From: Spirochaetota bacterium
GTDB lineage: Bacteria; Spirochaetota; Spirochaetia; Treponematales; Treponemataceae
Direction: 5' to 3'
Length of the DNA: 64,000 nucleotides
Assembly (NCBI GenBank): GCA_023438065.1
Contig: JAEXRH010000006.1
Coordinates: 34,927 to 98,926, forward strand
Below, piece after piece: positions 42,257 to 50,773 of the stretch (position 1 is its first letter; each line of letters begins with the position of its first letter). Below the pieces are notes generated by a model. The model did not search any database, had not been told where the DNA came from, and saw nothing but the letters and a program-made list of their open reading frames with translations. Made by a program: the position numbers and the translations under genes.

Positions 42257-43305
42257 ACGGGAACGGGGCCGGTAGACTCGCGGACGACGAGTTCCTGCGG
42301 ATAGGTACGCACGATCGGCTCTATCGAGGGGTCGGCGATCCTGTCGGCGAGGCGGCTCATCATGTCCCGGCCGATGCGGTCGCTTTGCTGGCTCACCGAG
42401 GTAAGGCGCGGCACGGTATAGTCGTCGAGCGGGAGATTGTCGTAGCCGACGACGGAAAGGTCGCGGGGGATCGAGAGCCCGAGGTCGGTCGCGGCGCGGA
42501 TTCCCGCGAGGGCCATGACGTCGGAATAGAAAAGGATGGCCGTTGGCCGCTCGCGCGCGGAAAGAAGCTCCTTCGTCGCGCGGTACGAGGCGCACGCGTC
42601 GTACTGGCCGTCGGCGACGAGCGCCGGGTCGGCCTCAACCCCCGCGGCCTCGAGAGCCGCCCGCCAGGCCCGCTTTCGGTGCTTGACCGAGTGGCTTTCG
42701 TACCCGAATCCCTCGACGATGCCGATCCTCCGGTGCCCGAGCGCGATGAGGTGGCTCATCGCGTCGGCCGTTCCCTGGTAATCGTCGCACATGAAGGTGT
42801 CCCATTTCGGGCCGGTCAGGAGTCTCTGGAACAGTATGCAGGGAAGCTCGATGGCGTTGAGGGTTTTTGCGAGCCTCCGGTCGGTCTGGAGGGAATTGAG
42901 GATGATGCCTTGCACGTTTCTTCTCGCGAGGTCGCCGAGGTGGAGATCCTCGCGGTCTGCGAGGCGATCGTCGTCGGGGATGATCGCGTTCGTGGGGCAC
43001 ACGTCCACGAGTTCCGTATGCGAGATAAAGACGCCGAACCCGGCCTCCCATCCCCGTTCCTGGACGCCGTGGAGCACCTGGGCGAAGTAGGGGTCGGAGT
43101 TCGCGATACTCACGACCCCGACCGTCTTCGACTCCCCGCACCGGAGGCCCCGGGCGATCACGCTCGGGGAATAACCGAGCTTCTTGATCGCTTCCTCGAC
43201 CCGCGCGCGGGTTTCGGGCGCGACGGTTCGCGTGTTGTTGATGACGTGCGAAACCGTCGTGAACGAGACCCCCGCGAGCGCCGCGACGTCCTTGATGGTT
43301 GCCAT
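42253..43305 (-). CDS. LacI-family transcriptional regulator
   Basis: 350 residues. The N-terminal helix-turn-helix is canonical (MATIKDVAALAGVSFTTVSHVINN), followed by the hinge helix SPSVIARGLR. A periplasmic-binding-protein-like sensor domain then runs to the end (SIPRDLSVVGYDNLPLDDY). It should repress until it binds a sugar-like effector. It begins one base after the MATE stop codon, so it is the second gene of a MATE-lacI operon. The 24-bp palindrome before the MATE gene is its probable operator, which would make it autoregulated. Confidence 0.93.
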   Translation of the reverse strand: MATIKDVAALAGVSFTTVSHVINNTRTVAPETRARVEEAIKKLGYSPSVIARGLRCGESKTVGVVSIANSDPYFAQVLHGVQERGWEAGFGVFISHTELVDVCPTNAIIPDDDRLADREDLHLGDLARRNVQGIILNSLQTDRRLAKTLNAIELPCILFQRLLTGPKWDTFMCDDYQGTADAMSHLIALGHRRIGIVEGFGYESHSVKHRKRAWRAALEAAGVEADPALVADGQYDACASYRATKELLSARERPTAILFYSDVMALAGIRAATDLGLSIPRDLSVVGYDNLPLDDYTVPRLTSVSQQSDRIGRDMMSRLADRIADPSIEPIVRTYPQELVVRESTGPVPV

Positions 43306-43306
43306 G

Positions 43307-44665
43307 CTACACCGCTTCCCGCTCGGCGATTTCGGCGAGGACGATCGCTTTCGCGACCTTCCGGTGGAACCAGTACCCGTTGATCGCCGCGCGGACCGCC
43401 TCGTCGATGAGGATGGCGATGAAAAGTCCCGCGAGGCTCAGCTTGAACGAGAATACCATGAGGTACGCGACCGCGATCACGAAGGCCGTGCCGAATACCT
43501 GGCTCGCGAGCATCCATCGCGTGTCTCCCATACCCCTGATTCCTCCCCCGTAGATGATGTTCATCGCCTTCGGGAAGAGAATAAAGGAGCAGATGAGAAG
43601 CATCAATCCCCCCTCGGCGAGAATCCCCGAGTCGCCCGTGAATATCCTCAGGAACGGACCGGGAACCGTCGCGAAGATCGCGAGAAAAACGGCGGCGACC
43701 GCCATGCAAAGAACCATGGCGCGCCGGTTCGTCGGCCCGATCTCGGCGGGCTTTCCCTCTCCGGTGCGACGTCCCGCGAGGGTCATCGCGGCGGAACCCG
43801 TCGCCATGAAGAAGAAGGACGGGATGAGGGTCAATGACATGACGATCGTGTAGATACCGGCCGCCATCGGGCTGATCCCGTTGAGGATCCTGATGAGCAT
43901 GATGTTTCCGGCGTTCCAGGCGAATTCCTCGAGTCCCGCGGGGATGCCGATCGCGATGACCGAAAAATAGGTCTTGAGGCTCGCCTTCCTGATCGCGGCG
44001 AACGAGAGCCGCACGGGCAGTTTTTTCGAGAACGCCGCGGTGACGGCGTACGCGCCGCCGATGAGGTCCGCGGTCAGGGTCGCGATAGCGGCTCCGGCGA
44101 TTCCCATCGCGGGGAAGCCGAAGTGACCGAAGATCAGGACCCAGTCGAGCACGGCGTTGATGCCCGCGCGAAGGATGGAGGAGATCATCACGGGGCGGGT
44201 ATAGCCGGTTCCGTTATAGACGGCCTGGGCGGCCGAGGTGAAACCCGAGATGAGCACGCTTACGGTGCAGATCCGGGCGTACAGGGCCGTGTAGCCGAGT
44301 ATCGGATCCGTGAGCCCGAGAAGGGTAAAGATCGAGCGGCTTCCGAACGCCCATACGAGGAAGATCGCGACCGAGAAGAAGCTCGAAAAGACGAAGGTCG
44401 ATCCGAGAAGGGCTTCCGCCTCGGCTTTTTTCTTTTCGCCGATCTTCTGGCTGACGAGGATCGCGGCCCCGGTGCCGAGCGAGAAGAGGAAAGAGATGGT
44501 CGTCCAGATGGAGTAGCCCGCGTTTCCGACCGCGGTAAGGTAGGCCGCCGAGGCGTGGCCAAGGAATGCCTGATCGGTAATCTGCTGTATCTGACCGACA
44601 AGCATGCCCGCGAATACCGGCATGCCTATCCGGAGGAGAGAGCGATTGATCGTGTCTTTTTTCAT
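43307..44665 (-). CDS. MATE family efflux transporter
   Basis: 452 residues with about 12 membrane segments in two related halves. The MATE pattern is clear: IGMPVFAGMLVGQIQQITDQAFLGH at the start, and GWNAG-like EFAWNAGNIMLIRILNG at the beginning of the second half. These pumps export drugs or metabolites with Na+ or H+. It is the first gene of an operon with a LacI regulator, behind a perfect palindromic operator. That suggests induction by a sugar or glycoside, an unusual control for a MATE pump. Confidence 0.92.
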   Translation of the reverse strand: MKKDTINRSLLRIGMPVFAGMLVGQIQQITDQAFLGHASAAYLTAVGNAGYSIWTTISFLFSLGTGAAILVSQKIGEKKKAEAEALLGSTFVFSSFFSVAIFLVWAFGSRSIFTLLGLTDPILGYTALYARICTVSVLISGFTSAAQAVYNGTGYTRPVMISSILRAGINAVLDWVLIFGHFGFPAMGIAGAAIATLTADLIGGAYAVTAAFSKKLPVRLSFAAIRKASLKTYFSVIAIGIPAGLEEFAWNAGNIMLIRILNGISPMAAGIYTIVMSLTLIPSFFFMATGSAAMTLAGRRTGEGKPAEIGPTNRRAMVLCMAVAAVFLAIFATVPGPFLRIFTGDSGILAEGGLMLLICSFILFPKAMNIIYGGGIRGMGDTRWMLASQVFGTAFVIAVAYLMVFSFKLSLAGLFIAILIDEAVRAAINGYWFHRKVAKAIVLAEIAEREAV

Positions 44666-44686
44666 GAAAGGTCCCCCTTTTGAATA

Positions 44687-44710
44687 GCAAACGATTGCGC
44701 AATCGTTTGC
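44687..44710. promoter_or_regulatory. Perfect 24-bp palindrome, probable LacI-family operator
   Basis: GCAAACGATTGC followed directly by its exact reverse complement. Its central CG and even symmetry are typical of LacI/PurR-type sites. It sits just downstream of the -10 box of the MATE-lacI promoter, where a repressor would block transcription. Confidence 0.82.
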
Positions 44711-44714
44711 GTAT

Positions 44715-44743
44715 TATGTACACCATATGATAAAGCTATTCAA
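44715..44743 (-). promoter_or_regulatory. Candidate promoter of the MATE-lacI operon
   Basis: Minus-strand TTGAAT (44738-44743) and TACATA (44715-44720), 17-bp spacing, immediately upstream of the palindromic operator. Confidence 0.55.
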
Positions 44744-44780
44744 GGGGGGGAACATGATTAATTCGAATATTTCCTCTGGC

Positions 44781-44801
44781 GAAAGAACCCCCGTTGGGGG
44801 C
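44781..44801 (-). terminator. Possible weak terminator of glgP
   Basis: A CCCCC/GGGGG stem with a 3-nt loop (44788-44800) followed on the minus strand by TTCTTTC. The stem is short and the U-run is broken, so this is tentative. Confidence 0.35.
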
Positions 44802-44812
44802 TCCTTGCCACA

Positions 44813-47308
44813 TCAGATCTTGATCTTGACCGGCTTGATACACCAGATATCCTTCGCGTACTCCGCGATCGTGCGGTCGGTGGAGAATTTTCCCATATTC
44901 GCCGTGTTGAGGATCGACATCTTCGCCCATGTATCCCGGTCGCGGAACGCCTCGCTCACGCGTTTCTGGCATTCGACGTAGGACTCATAGTCGGCGAGGA
45001 GCATGTACGGATCCCCGCCATGAAGGAGGGCATCGACGATCGGCTTGAACCGGTCCGGTTCGTCCTTCGAGAAATAGCCCTGCTGAATCTGGCCGAGGAC
45101 GCGCTTGAGCTCCAGGTTTTTATAGTAGTAATACTCGGGATCGTAGCCGTTTTTCTTCTTCTCGGCGACTCCCTCCGCGTCGAGCCCGAAGATGAAGATG
45201 TTTTCCCGGCCGACCTCTTCCATGATCTCGACGTTCGCCCCGTCGAGGGTACCGATCGTGAGGGCGCCGTTGAGCGCGAATTTCATGTTTCCCGTGCCCG
45301 AGGCCTCGGTGCCCGCCGTCGAGATCTGCTCGGAGAGGTCAGCCGCCGGGATGATTTTCTCCGCGTTCGAGACCGCGTAGTTCCTGAGGAATACCACCTT
45401 GAGCCGCCCGCCGACGACGGGGTCGGCATTGACCGTTTCCGCGACGGAGGTGATGAGCTTGATGACGAGCTTCGCCATCCAGTACCCCGGCGCCGCCTTC
45501 CCCGCGAAGATCACCGTCCTCGGGACGTAATCCTCTCCGGGATAGTCCCTGATACGGTTGTAGAGGGTGATGACGTGGAGGCAATTGAGGAGCTGCCGTT
45601 TGTACTCGTGCATGCGCTTGACGTGGATGTCGAAGAGGGAGTCGACGTTGACCTCGATCCCGTTCCGGCTCTTGATGTACTTCGCGAGGAATTCCTTTTT
45701 CTTCCGTTTGACGGCGAGCCATTTCTTGCGGAATTCGGGGTTATCGGCGTGGGGAACGAGTTTCGCGAGCTCGAAGAGGTCCGTCACCCATTTGTCCCCG
45801 ATGGTGTCGCCGATGAGCTCGGAGAGCTCGGGATTGCAAAGCCGCAGCCAGCGGCGCTGGGTCACCCCGTTCGTCTTGTTGTTGAACCGCTCTGGCCAGA
45901 GGAGGAAAAAACCCTTGAAGACGCGGGATTTAAGGATCTCGGTGTGGAGCGCGGCCACCCCGTTGACCGAATGGCTCCCGACGATCGCGAGATTCGCCAT
46001 CCTGATTCTCTTTTCGCTTCCTTCCTCGATGATCGAAAGCTCGCGCAGGATGTCGTTGTTGCCGGGAAGGAAGTCCCGCACGCGGTCGAGGAATTTCCGG
46101 TTGATCTCGTAGATGATCTCGAGGTGGCGGGGGAGTACCCTCCCCAAAAGCTCGACGGACCAGCGCTCGAGCGCCTCGGGAAGGATGGTGTGGTTCGTGT
46201 AGCCGAAGGTTCTGACCGTGACGTCCCAGGCCCTGTCCCAATCGACGCCCTCGACGTCGACGAGAATCCGCATGAGCTCCGGGATCGCGATCGCCGGATG
46301 GGTGTCGTTGAGCTGGATCGCGACCTGGTCGGGGAATTCCGAGAAGTCCGCGTGGTACTTCTTGAACCGGCGCATGATGTCCTGGATCGTCGCCGAGACG
46401 AAGAAGTACTCCTGCTTAAGACGGAGTTCCTTCCCCTCGAACATGTTGTCGTTCGGGTAGAGCACCTTCGTGATGTTCTCGGACATCGATTTCTCGGAGA
46501 CCGCCTTCACGTAGTCGCCGTGGTTGAAGTAATTGAGGTCGAACTCGCGCGAGGCCTTTGCCGACCAGAGGCGGAGGTTGTTGACGGTATTGTTGCGGTA
46601 GCCGGGGACCGGGGTGTCGTAGCCGATCGCGATGATCTCCTCGGCGTTAACCCATCGCTTTCGCTGGTTTCCGTCGTCGTCCGCGTACGTCTCGACGTTT
46701 CCGTAGAAATTGACGACGTAGGTGAACTCGGGCCGGGGGAACTCCCACACGTTGCCGAGGCGGAGCCAGTTGTCAGGGGTCTCGACCTGCCAGCCGTCGC
46801 GGATGCTCTGGAAGAAGATGCCGTAGTCGTAGCGGATGCCGTACCCGACGGCGGGCAGTTCCAGGGTCGCGAGCGAGTCCATGAAGCAGGCGGCGAGCCG
46901 GCCGAGGCCGCCGTTCCCGAGGCCCGCGTCCCATTCCTTCTCGCGGAGTTCCTCGAGGTCGTAGCCGAGCTTGTTGACCGCCTTCGACGCCGCCTCGTAG
47001 AGGCCGAGGTTGGTAAGGCTGTTGCCGAGGGTCCGGCCGATGAGAAACTCGAGCGAGAGGTAGTACACGCGCTTGGCGTTCTTGTTGTAATAGGTCTGCT
47101 GGGTCGCTATCCACCGCTCGATGAGCCGGTCCCGGGCCGCGAGCGCGATGCTCATGTAGCTGTCGTTCGGCGTCGAGCTGTACTGGTCCTTTCCGAGCGA
47201 GTACTCCATATGGTTGACGAAGGCTTTCTTGAGCGATTCGGCGTTCATCCCCAAAAGCTCGTTCGTGGACGGCGTTAAAGGCGACTTCTTGATCTCGTCA
47301 TCGGTCAT
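44813..47308 (-). CDS. glgP: Glycogen/starch/alpha-glucan phosphorylase
   Basis: 831 residues from the ATG at 47308, with GGGGG 5 nt upstream. The whole enzyme aligns to GT35. Features are YYLSLEFLIGRTLGNSLTNLG near residue 75, GLGNGGLGRLAACFMDSLATL near 125, and FDIHVKRMHEYKRQLLN near 580. The pyridoxal-phosphate Lys lies in EASGTGNMKFALNGALTIGT near 685, followed by DGANVEI. It releases glucose-1-phosphate from glycogen or maltodextrins. It has its own promoter; no other glycogen genes are in the window. Confidence 0.98.
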   Translation of the reverse strand: MTDDEIKKSPLTPSTNELLGMNAESLKKAFVNHMEYSLGKDQYSSTPNDSYMSIALAARDRLIERWIATQQTYYNKNAKRVYYLSLEFLIGRTLGNSLTNLGLYEAASKAVNKLGYDLEELREKEWDAGLGNGGLGRLAACFMDSLATLELPAVGYGIRYDYGIFFQSIRDGWQVETPDNWLRLGNVWEFPRPEFTYVVNFYGNVETYADDDGNQRKRWVNAEEIIAIGYDTPVPGYRNNTVNNLRLWSAKASREFDLNYFNHGDYVKAVSEKSMSENITKVLYPNDNMFEGKELRLKQEYFFVSATIQDIMRRFKKYHADFSEFPDQVAIQLNDTHPAIAIPELMRILVDVEGVDWDRAWDVTVRTFGYTNHTILPEALERWSVELLGRVLPRHLEIIYEINRKFLDRVRDFLPGNNDILRELSIIEEGSEKRIRMANLAIVGSHSVNGVAALHTEILKSRVFKGFFLLWPERFNNKTNGVTQRRWLRLCNPELSELIGDTIGDKWVTDLFELAKLVPHADNPEFRKKWLAVKRKKKEFLAKYIKSRNGIEVNVDSLFDIHVKRMHEYKRQLLNCLHVITLYNRIRDYPGEDYVPRTVIFAGKAAPGYWMAKLVIKLITSVAETVNADPVVGGRLKVVFLRNYAVSNAEKIIPAADLSEQISTAGTEASGTGNMKFALNGALTIGTLDGANVEIMEEVGRENIFIFGLDAEGVAEKKKNGYDPEYYYYKNLELKRVLGQIQQGYFSKDEPDRFKPIVDALLHGGDPYMLLADYESYVECQKRVSEAFRDRDTWAKMSILNTANMGKFSTDRTIAEYAKDIWCIKPVKIKI

Positions 47309-47339
47309 GGCAACCCCCATAGGCGTTTTGTCTTTTTCA

Positions 47340-47368
47340 AGTATAAGGCGCGCGACTCCGTTTGGCAA
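47340..47368 (-). promoter_or_regulatory. Candidate promoter of glgP
   Basis: Minus-strand TTGCCA (47363-47368) and TATACT (47340-47345) with 17-bp spacing, about 32 bp upstream of the start codon. Confidence 0.65.
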
Positions 47369-47381
47369 AAAAACGGAGTCG
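47353..47381. promoter_or_regulatory. Inverted repeat straddling the glgP -35 box
   Basis: Perfect 11-bp arms CGACTCCGTTT (47353-47363) and AAACGGAGTCG (47371-47381) around a 7-nt loop. On the plus strand eight Ts follow (47384-47391), so it could also act as a plus-strand terminator. Operator or terminator cannot be decided from sequence. Confidence 0.6.
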
Positions 47382-47490
47382 GGTTTTTTTTAATGGCGCG
47401 CGGGACGGGCGTGGCGAAACGGGGCGAGTATGGCGAAACGGGGAGCCGTCGCCTACACTTTACGGTACCGGTAGCGGTGAGGAGGCGGGT

Positions 47491-48390
47491 ATGGAAACGG
47501 GCGGGGGTGCGAGGGTCATCGTCATAACCGGGTGCGATTCGGGGATCGGCGCGGCGCTTGCGGCCGCGTGCCTTGAGCGCGGGTATACGGTCGTCGCGGG
47601 CTATCTGGGGCCGCTTCCCGCGCCGTTAAGCGCGCGACATCGGCCCGTTCCGCTCGATCTGAGGTCGGAAGACTCGATAGCGGCGTTCGCGCGCGAGGCC
47701 CTTTCGACGGCCAAAGGCGGAAAAGCCCTTTACGCGCTCGTGAGCAACGCGGGAACCGTCGTCGCCGGTCCCGTCGAGAACGTTCCCGTCGGCGCGGTTC
47801 GCGAGGCCTTCGAGGTAAATTTTTTCGGGGCCTACTCGCTCGTCCAGAAATTCGTGCCCGCGCTCGTCGGCGCGAAAGCCCGTCTTGTCCTCGTCGGCTC
47901 GCTCGCGGGTCTCGTCGCGATGCCCTTTTTCTCGCCGTACGTTTCCTCGAAGTTCGCCCTCGAGGGCTTTGCCGATTCCGTGAGGCGGGAGCTCGCGCCC
48001 TTCGGGGTGCGCACGACGATCTTCGAGCCCGCGGCCGTGGCGACCCCGATATGGAACGAAAGCTGGCGTAAAATCGAGGAGCGATGGCTTCCGCTCGTGT
48101 CGGACCGGTATCGCGCGGTCTTTCTCGATCTCGCCCGCCGCTTCGTCTCGGGCGGGAACGAGGGCATGGGCGCGGATCGCGCGGCGAACGTGATCATGAA
48201 GGCTCTTGAATCGCGCCGGCCGAGGCCGCGTTACATTCTCGCGAAAAACCCGGTCGTGAGCGCGCTTGAGGCCGTCGTCCCCGATCGGCTTCTCGACGCG
48301 CTCATCTTCCGCGTGTTCTCGCTCGGGCGACTCGCCGGCTCCCCGGGACCTGCCGGATCCCCGACAATGGGAGGCGACGGCCATGAATGA
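47491..48390 (+). CDS. SDR-family oxidoreductase
   Basis: 299 residues from ATG 47491, with GAGGAGG upstream. The Rossmann loop reads VITGCDSGIGAALA, the NAG motif is VSNAGTVVAG, the catalytic Ser is in LVGSLAGLVAMPF, and the YxxxK pair is YVSSKFALEGF (Tyr and Lys). This is the classical SDR layout, NAD(P)-dependent, close to the sub-group acting on retinol- or steroid-like alcohols. The substrate is unknown. Its end overlaps the DUF362 ferredoxin gene by 8 nt, so the two are coupled. Confidence 0.9.
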   Translation: METGGGARVIVITGCDSGIGAALAAACLERGYTVVAGYLGPLPAPLSARHRPVPLDLRSEDSIAAFAREALSTAKGGKALYALVSNAGTVVAGPVENVPVGAVREAFEVNFFGAYSLVQKFVPALVGAKARLVLVGSLAGLVAMPFFSPYVSSKFALEGFADSVRRELAPFGVRTTIFEPAAVATPIWNESWRKIEERWLPLVSDRYRAVFLDLARRFVSGGNEGMGADRAANVIMKALESRRPRPRYILAKNPVVSALEAVVPDRLLDALIFRVFSLGRLAGSPGPAGSPTMGGDGHE

Positions 48391-49531
48391 TAAAGTCGCC
48401 GTCATGGACGCGGATCGATACGACACGGATCTCATCGCGCGGAAGGTCGCTTCCGCGATCGAGGCGCTCGGCATCGCGATCCCGCGCGGCGCCCGGGTGC
48501 TCGTCAAGCCGAATATCCTCGCGCAAAACTATCCCGCGCAATGCGCCACCACGCACCCCGCGGTCGTGGACGCCCTGTGCGCGATCCTTTCCGACGCGGG
48601 CTGCCTCGTCACGATCGGGGAGTCCTCGGCGTTCTGGCAGCCGGGCCATACGAGGCGCGCCTTCGAGACGAGCGGGATCGCGCGGGTCGCGCGAAGATAC
48701 GGGGCGCGGCTCGTCGCCTTCGAGGAGGACGGGGGCGTCCTTCGCCGTCGCGAGGGGAACGAGATCCTCGACGAGGTTCTCCTCACGCGACGGCTCGACG
48801 AGACCGACTGGCTCGTGAACCTGCCGAAGCTGAAGACGCATTCCTTTTTCGGGATGAGCGGGGCGGTCAAGAACCTCTTCGGGCTCGTTCCCGGCGGGAC
48901 GAAGTACGAATACCATTTCGTCGGGGGATATACGCGCGAGGCCTTCGGCGAGAAGCTCGCCGACGTCGCCTCCTTCGCGCCCTCAGGCGTCACCGTGATG
49001 GACGCGATCGTGGGCCTCGAGGGGTTCGGGCCCGCCGCGACGGGAAAGCCGAAGAAGGCGGGATTGCTCCTCGTGTCCGATAATCCCTTCGCCGTCGATT
49101 GCGTCGCCGCGCGCGTCATCGGGCTTGATCCCGTCGAGGTGAAAAGCGTCGCGGCCGGCATGAGGCGCGGCCTCGCGACCGATGACGCGAATCCGGTCAT
49201 CGTGGGCGATCGAGCGGACATCCCCCGCGTGCCCTGGCGCCTCCCGAAGGTTCATGCCGAGGAGCCCCGCGGGAAGGATAGACTCTATCGCGTGATCACC
49301 GTCCGCCCGCGCGTCAAGGAGCGCGCCTGCACCGGCTGCGGCGCCTGCGCCGACGCGTGTCCCTCTGGCGCGATCGGGGTCCGGGGCGTTCCCGCCGTCG
49401 CCGAAATCGATCGGGAACGCTGTCTCAACTGCTGGCTCTGCCACTACCTCTGCCCCGAACGCGCGATTCCGCTTTCGGGGCCCTGGTACGCCCCGGCGCT
49501 CTGGGCGCTGAGGCGGGTCGCGAGGATCTAG
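48383..49531 (+). CDS. DUF362 domain protein with two C-terminal 4Fe-4S clusters
   Basis: 382 residues from ATG 48383 (GGGAGG upstream). The DUF362 domain fills residues 1-300 (VLVKPNILAQNYPAQCATTHPAVVDAL; LKTHSFFGMSGAVKNLFGLVPG). The tail carries two ferredoxin motifs, CTGCGACADACP and CLNCWLCHYLCP, each able to hold a [4Fe-4S] cluster. Such proteins are common in anaerobes; the redox reaction is unknown. The stop overlaps the convergent EFR1 gene by 4 bp. Confidence 0.92.
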   Translation: MNDKVAVMDADRYDTDLIARKVASAIEALGIAIPRGARVLVKPNILAQNYPAQCATTHPAVVDALCAILSDAGCLVTIGESSAFWQPGHTRRAFETSGIARVARRYGARLVAFEEDGGVLRRREGNEILDEVLLTRRLDETDWLVNLPKLKTHSFFGMSGAVKNLFGLVPGGTKYEYHFVGGYTREAFGEKLADVASFAPSGVTVMDAIVGLEGFGPAATGKPKKAGLLLVSDNPFAVDCVAARVIGLDPVEVKSVAAGMRRGLATDDANPVIVGDRADIPRVPWRLPKVHAEEPRGKDRLYRVITVRPRVKERACTGCGACADACPSGAIGVRGVPAVAEIDRERCLNCWLCHYLCPERAIPLSGPWYAPALWALRRVARI

Positions 49532-50307
49532 GGGCGGAGGGCGGTATAATCCGGGTGAAGATACTGCGAGACGATCTTCCGTTTCGTCCGGTAGGATATC
49601 GCCTTGACCGGGCACGCGTTGATGCACCCGAAGCATTGCTCGCAAGCCTTTCCCCAAACCGGCCTTCCGTCCTTGACCCGCACGTTCCCCGTACCGCACG
49701 CGCGAACGCATCTGCCGCATCCGGTGCATTCCTTCGAGGCTCGAAAACGACTTCCGGCGCCATGGACCTGAGCCCTGAAAAGCGCGTTGACGGGGCGCCC
49801 GATCGCCCGTTCGAATCCGCGCGACGGGCCTTCGATGCCCCGGGCCTTTCCCTCCGCGGCGGCCGCGATCCCTTCGATTACCGCCTCGGCTTCCTTGAGC
49901 GCGGACGCGGCCTTTATCTTCGCGTCGGCGTCGTAGAACACGAAGTAGTTGTCGGGCATCGTGACCCTGAAGCCCGCCGCGAGGGGAATGGCCTTTCGCG
50001 CGAGGATACCCGTAATCTGACCGTTCGCGACGCTCGCGGAATCCCCTCCCGCCGTGACGACGCTGAAAACGTAGGGATCGCCCCCGATGGAGATTCGCCG
50101 TAGGAAGGAATGCGCGATCGCGGGAAGGCCCAGAAAGTAGATGGGGAATACGAAACCGACGCGTTCCGTCGCTCCGATCGTGACGGTTTCTTCCGTCGGG
50201 ATACGCGCGATGTCGACGAGCTCGCAGTCCCCGAGCCTTCTCGCGATCGCCTTCGCGACGGCAAGGCTGTTTCCCGTGCCGGAATAATAGTAGATCGCGT
50301 TCTTCAT
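49528..50307 (-). CDS. EFR1-family flavodoxin/ferredoxin protein
   Basis: 259 residues from the ATG at 50307. The N-terminus IYYYSGTGNSLAVAKAIARRL is the FMN phosphate-binding loop of a flavodoxin domain (residues 1-150). The C-terminus has two 4Fe-4S motifs: CTGCGRCVRACGTGN and CEQCFGCINACPVKA. In the first set the usual final CP is CG. This combines an FMN and two clusters for electron transfer, partner unknown. It is co-transcribed with the ArsR regulator upstream (ATGA overlap) and meets the DUF362 gene tail to tail. Confidence 0.92.
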   Translation of the reverse strand: MKNAIYYYSGTGNSLAVAKAIARRLGDCELVDIARIPTEETVTIGATERVGFVFPIYFLGLPAIAHSFLRRISIGGDPYVFSVVTAGGDSASVANGQITGILARKAIPLAAGFRVTMPDNYFVFYDADAKIKAASALKEAEAVIEGIAAAAEGKARGIEGPSRGFERAIGRPVNALFRAQVHGAGSRFRASKECTGCGRCVRACGTGNVRVKDGRPVWGKACEQCFGCINACPVKAISYRTKRKIVSQYLHPDYTALRP

Positions 50308-50621
50308 GCCTTTCTCCCCGAATGAACTGAATTTCCGAGCGCGAGCCGTTCCCGCATCGTTTGAAGGATGTCCCGCTTTACCCGCGCGACGAGAAACTTC
50401 CCGTCCCGTTCCGTCTCGATGAGCCCCGCGCCCGCGAGTTCCTTGAGGTGGTGCGATATCGTCGGCGCTCCGATGCCGAGCTTCGCTATGACGTCGGATA
50501 CCACGCACTCGCACTCCCGGGGGTAACTTTTTCGTTCCGCCTCGAGAATCTGGAGAAAGATGGTTAGCCGCTTTTCGTGTCCGAGCGCCCTGAAGGCGTT
50601 CGCCAATTCCTGTTCGGTCAT
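50304..50621 (-). CDS. ArsR-family transcriptional regulator
   Basis: 105 residues from ATG 50621 with AAAGGGG upstream. It has the winged helix-turn-helix of ArsR/SmtB (KRLTIFLQILEAE; IGAPTISHHLKELAGAGLIETERDGKF). ECECVVSDV replaces the classic ELCVCD metal-site motif and keeps a C-x-C, so thiol or metal sensing is possible. It overlaps the EFR1 gene by 4 nt and is the likely regulator of that operon. Confidence 0.9.
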   Translation of the reverse strand: MTEQELANAFRALGHEKRLTIFLQILEAERKSYPRECECVVSDVIAKLGIGAPTISHHLKELAGAGLIETERDGKFLVARVKRDILQTMRERLALGNSVHSGRKA

Positions 50622-50642
50622 GGTGGTTCCCCTTTCCATGAT

Positions 50643-50672
50643 AGCATACTTCGATAGTTGTCAAAGTGTCAA
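50643..50672 (-). promoter_or_regulatory. Candidate promoter of the arsR-EFR1 operon
   Basis: Minus-strand TTGACA (50667-50672) and TATGCT (50643-50648) with 18-bp spacing. The -35 lies in a short direct repeat TTTGACA-C-TTTGACA, which could be an operator. Confidence 0.55.
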
Positions 50673-50714
50673 ATTAAAAAAGCGCGAAAGACTGGAACGC
50701 CGACGGACGTGCAA

Positions 50715-50743
50715 TAAAAAAAAGACCCGGGTTCCGGGTCTTT
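50715..50743 (-). terminator. Rho-independent terminator of the Crp/Fnr gene
   Basis: AAAGACCCGG (50721-50730) pairs with CCGGGTCTTT (50734-50743), loop of 3; the minus-strand U-run corresponds to As at 50716-50723. Confidence 0.88.
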
Positions 50744-50773
50744 CAATGGGGTTAGGGGCTTGCTTCCGCCCGT

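Noticed and set aside
42253..43305. Possible link between the lacI gene and the tRNA locus
   Set aside because: The tRNA has its own consensus promoter overlapping the end of lacI; read-through is possible but nothing indicates a functional link.
44727..44981. Short plus-strand frame opening upstream of glgP's end
   Set aside because: It overlaps the MATE promoter and the glgP coding end, and has no family match.
45020..47278. Very long open frame on the plus strand opposite glgP
   Set aside because: It mirrors the codons of glgP in a high-GC genome; composition is Asp/Glu/Arg/Val-rich shadow sequence and it has no ribosome-binding site or recognisable domain. The same applies to open frames at 4122-5909 (+), 11915-13744 (-), 57446-59248 (-) and 62197-63993 (-).
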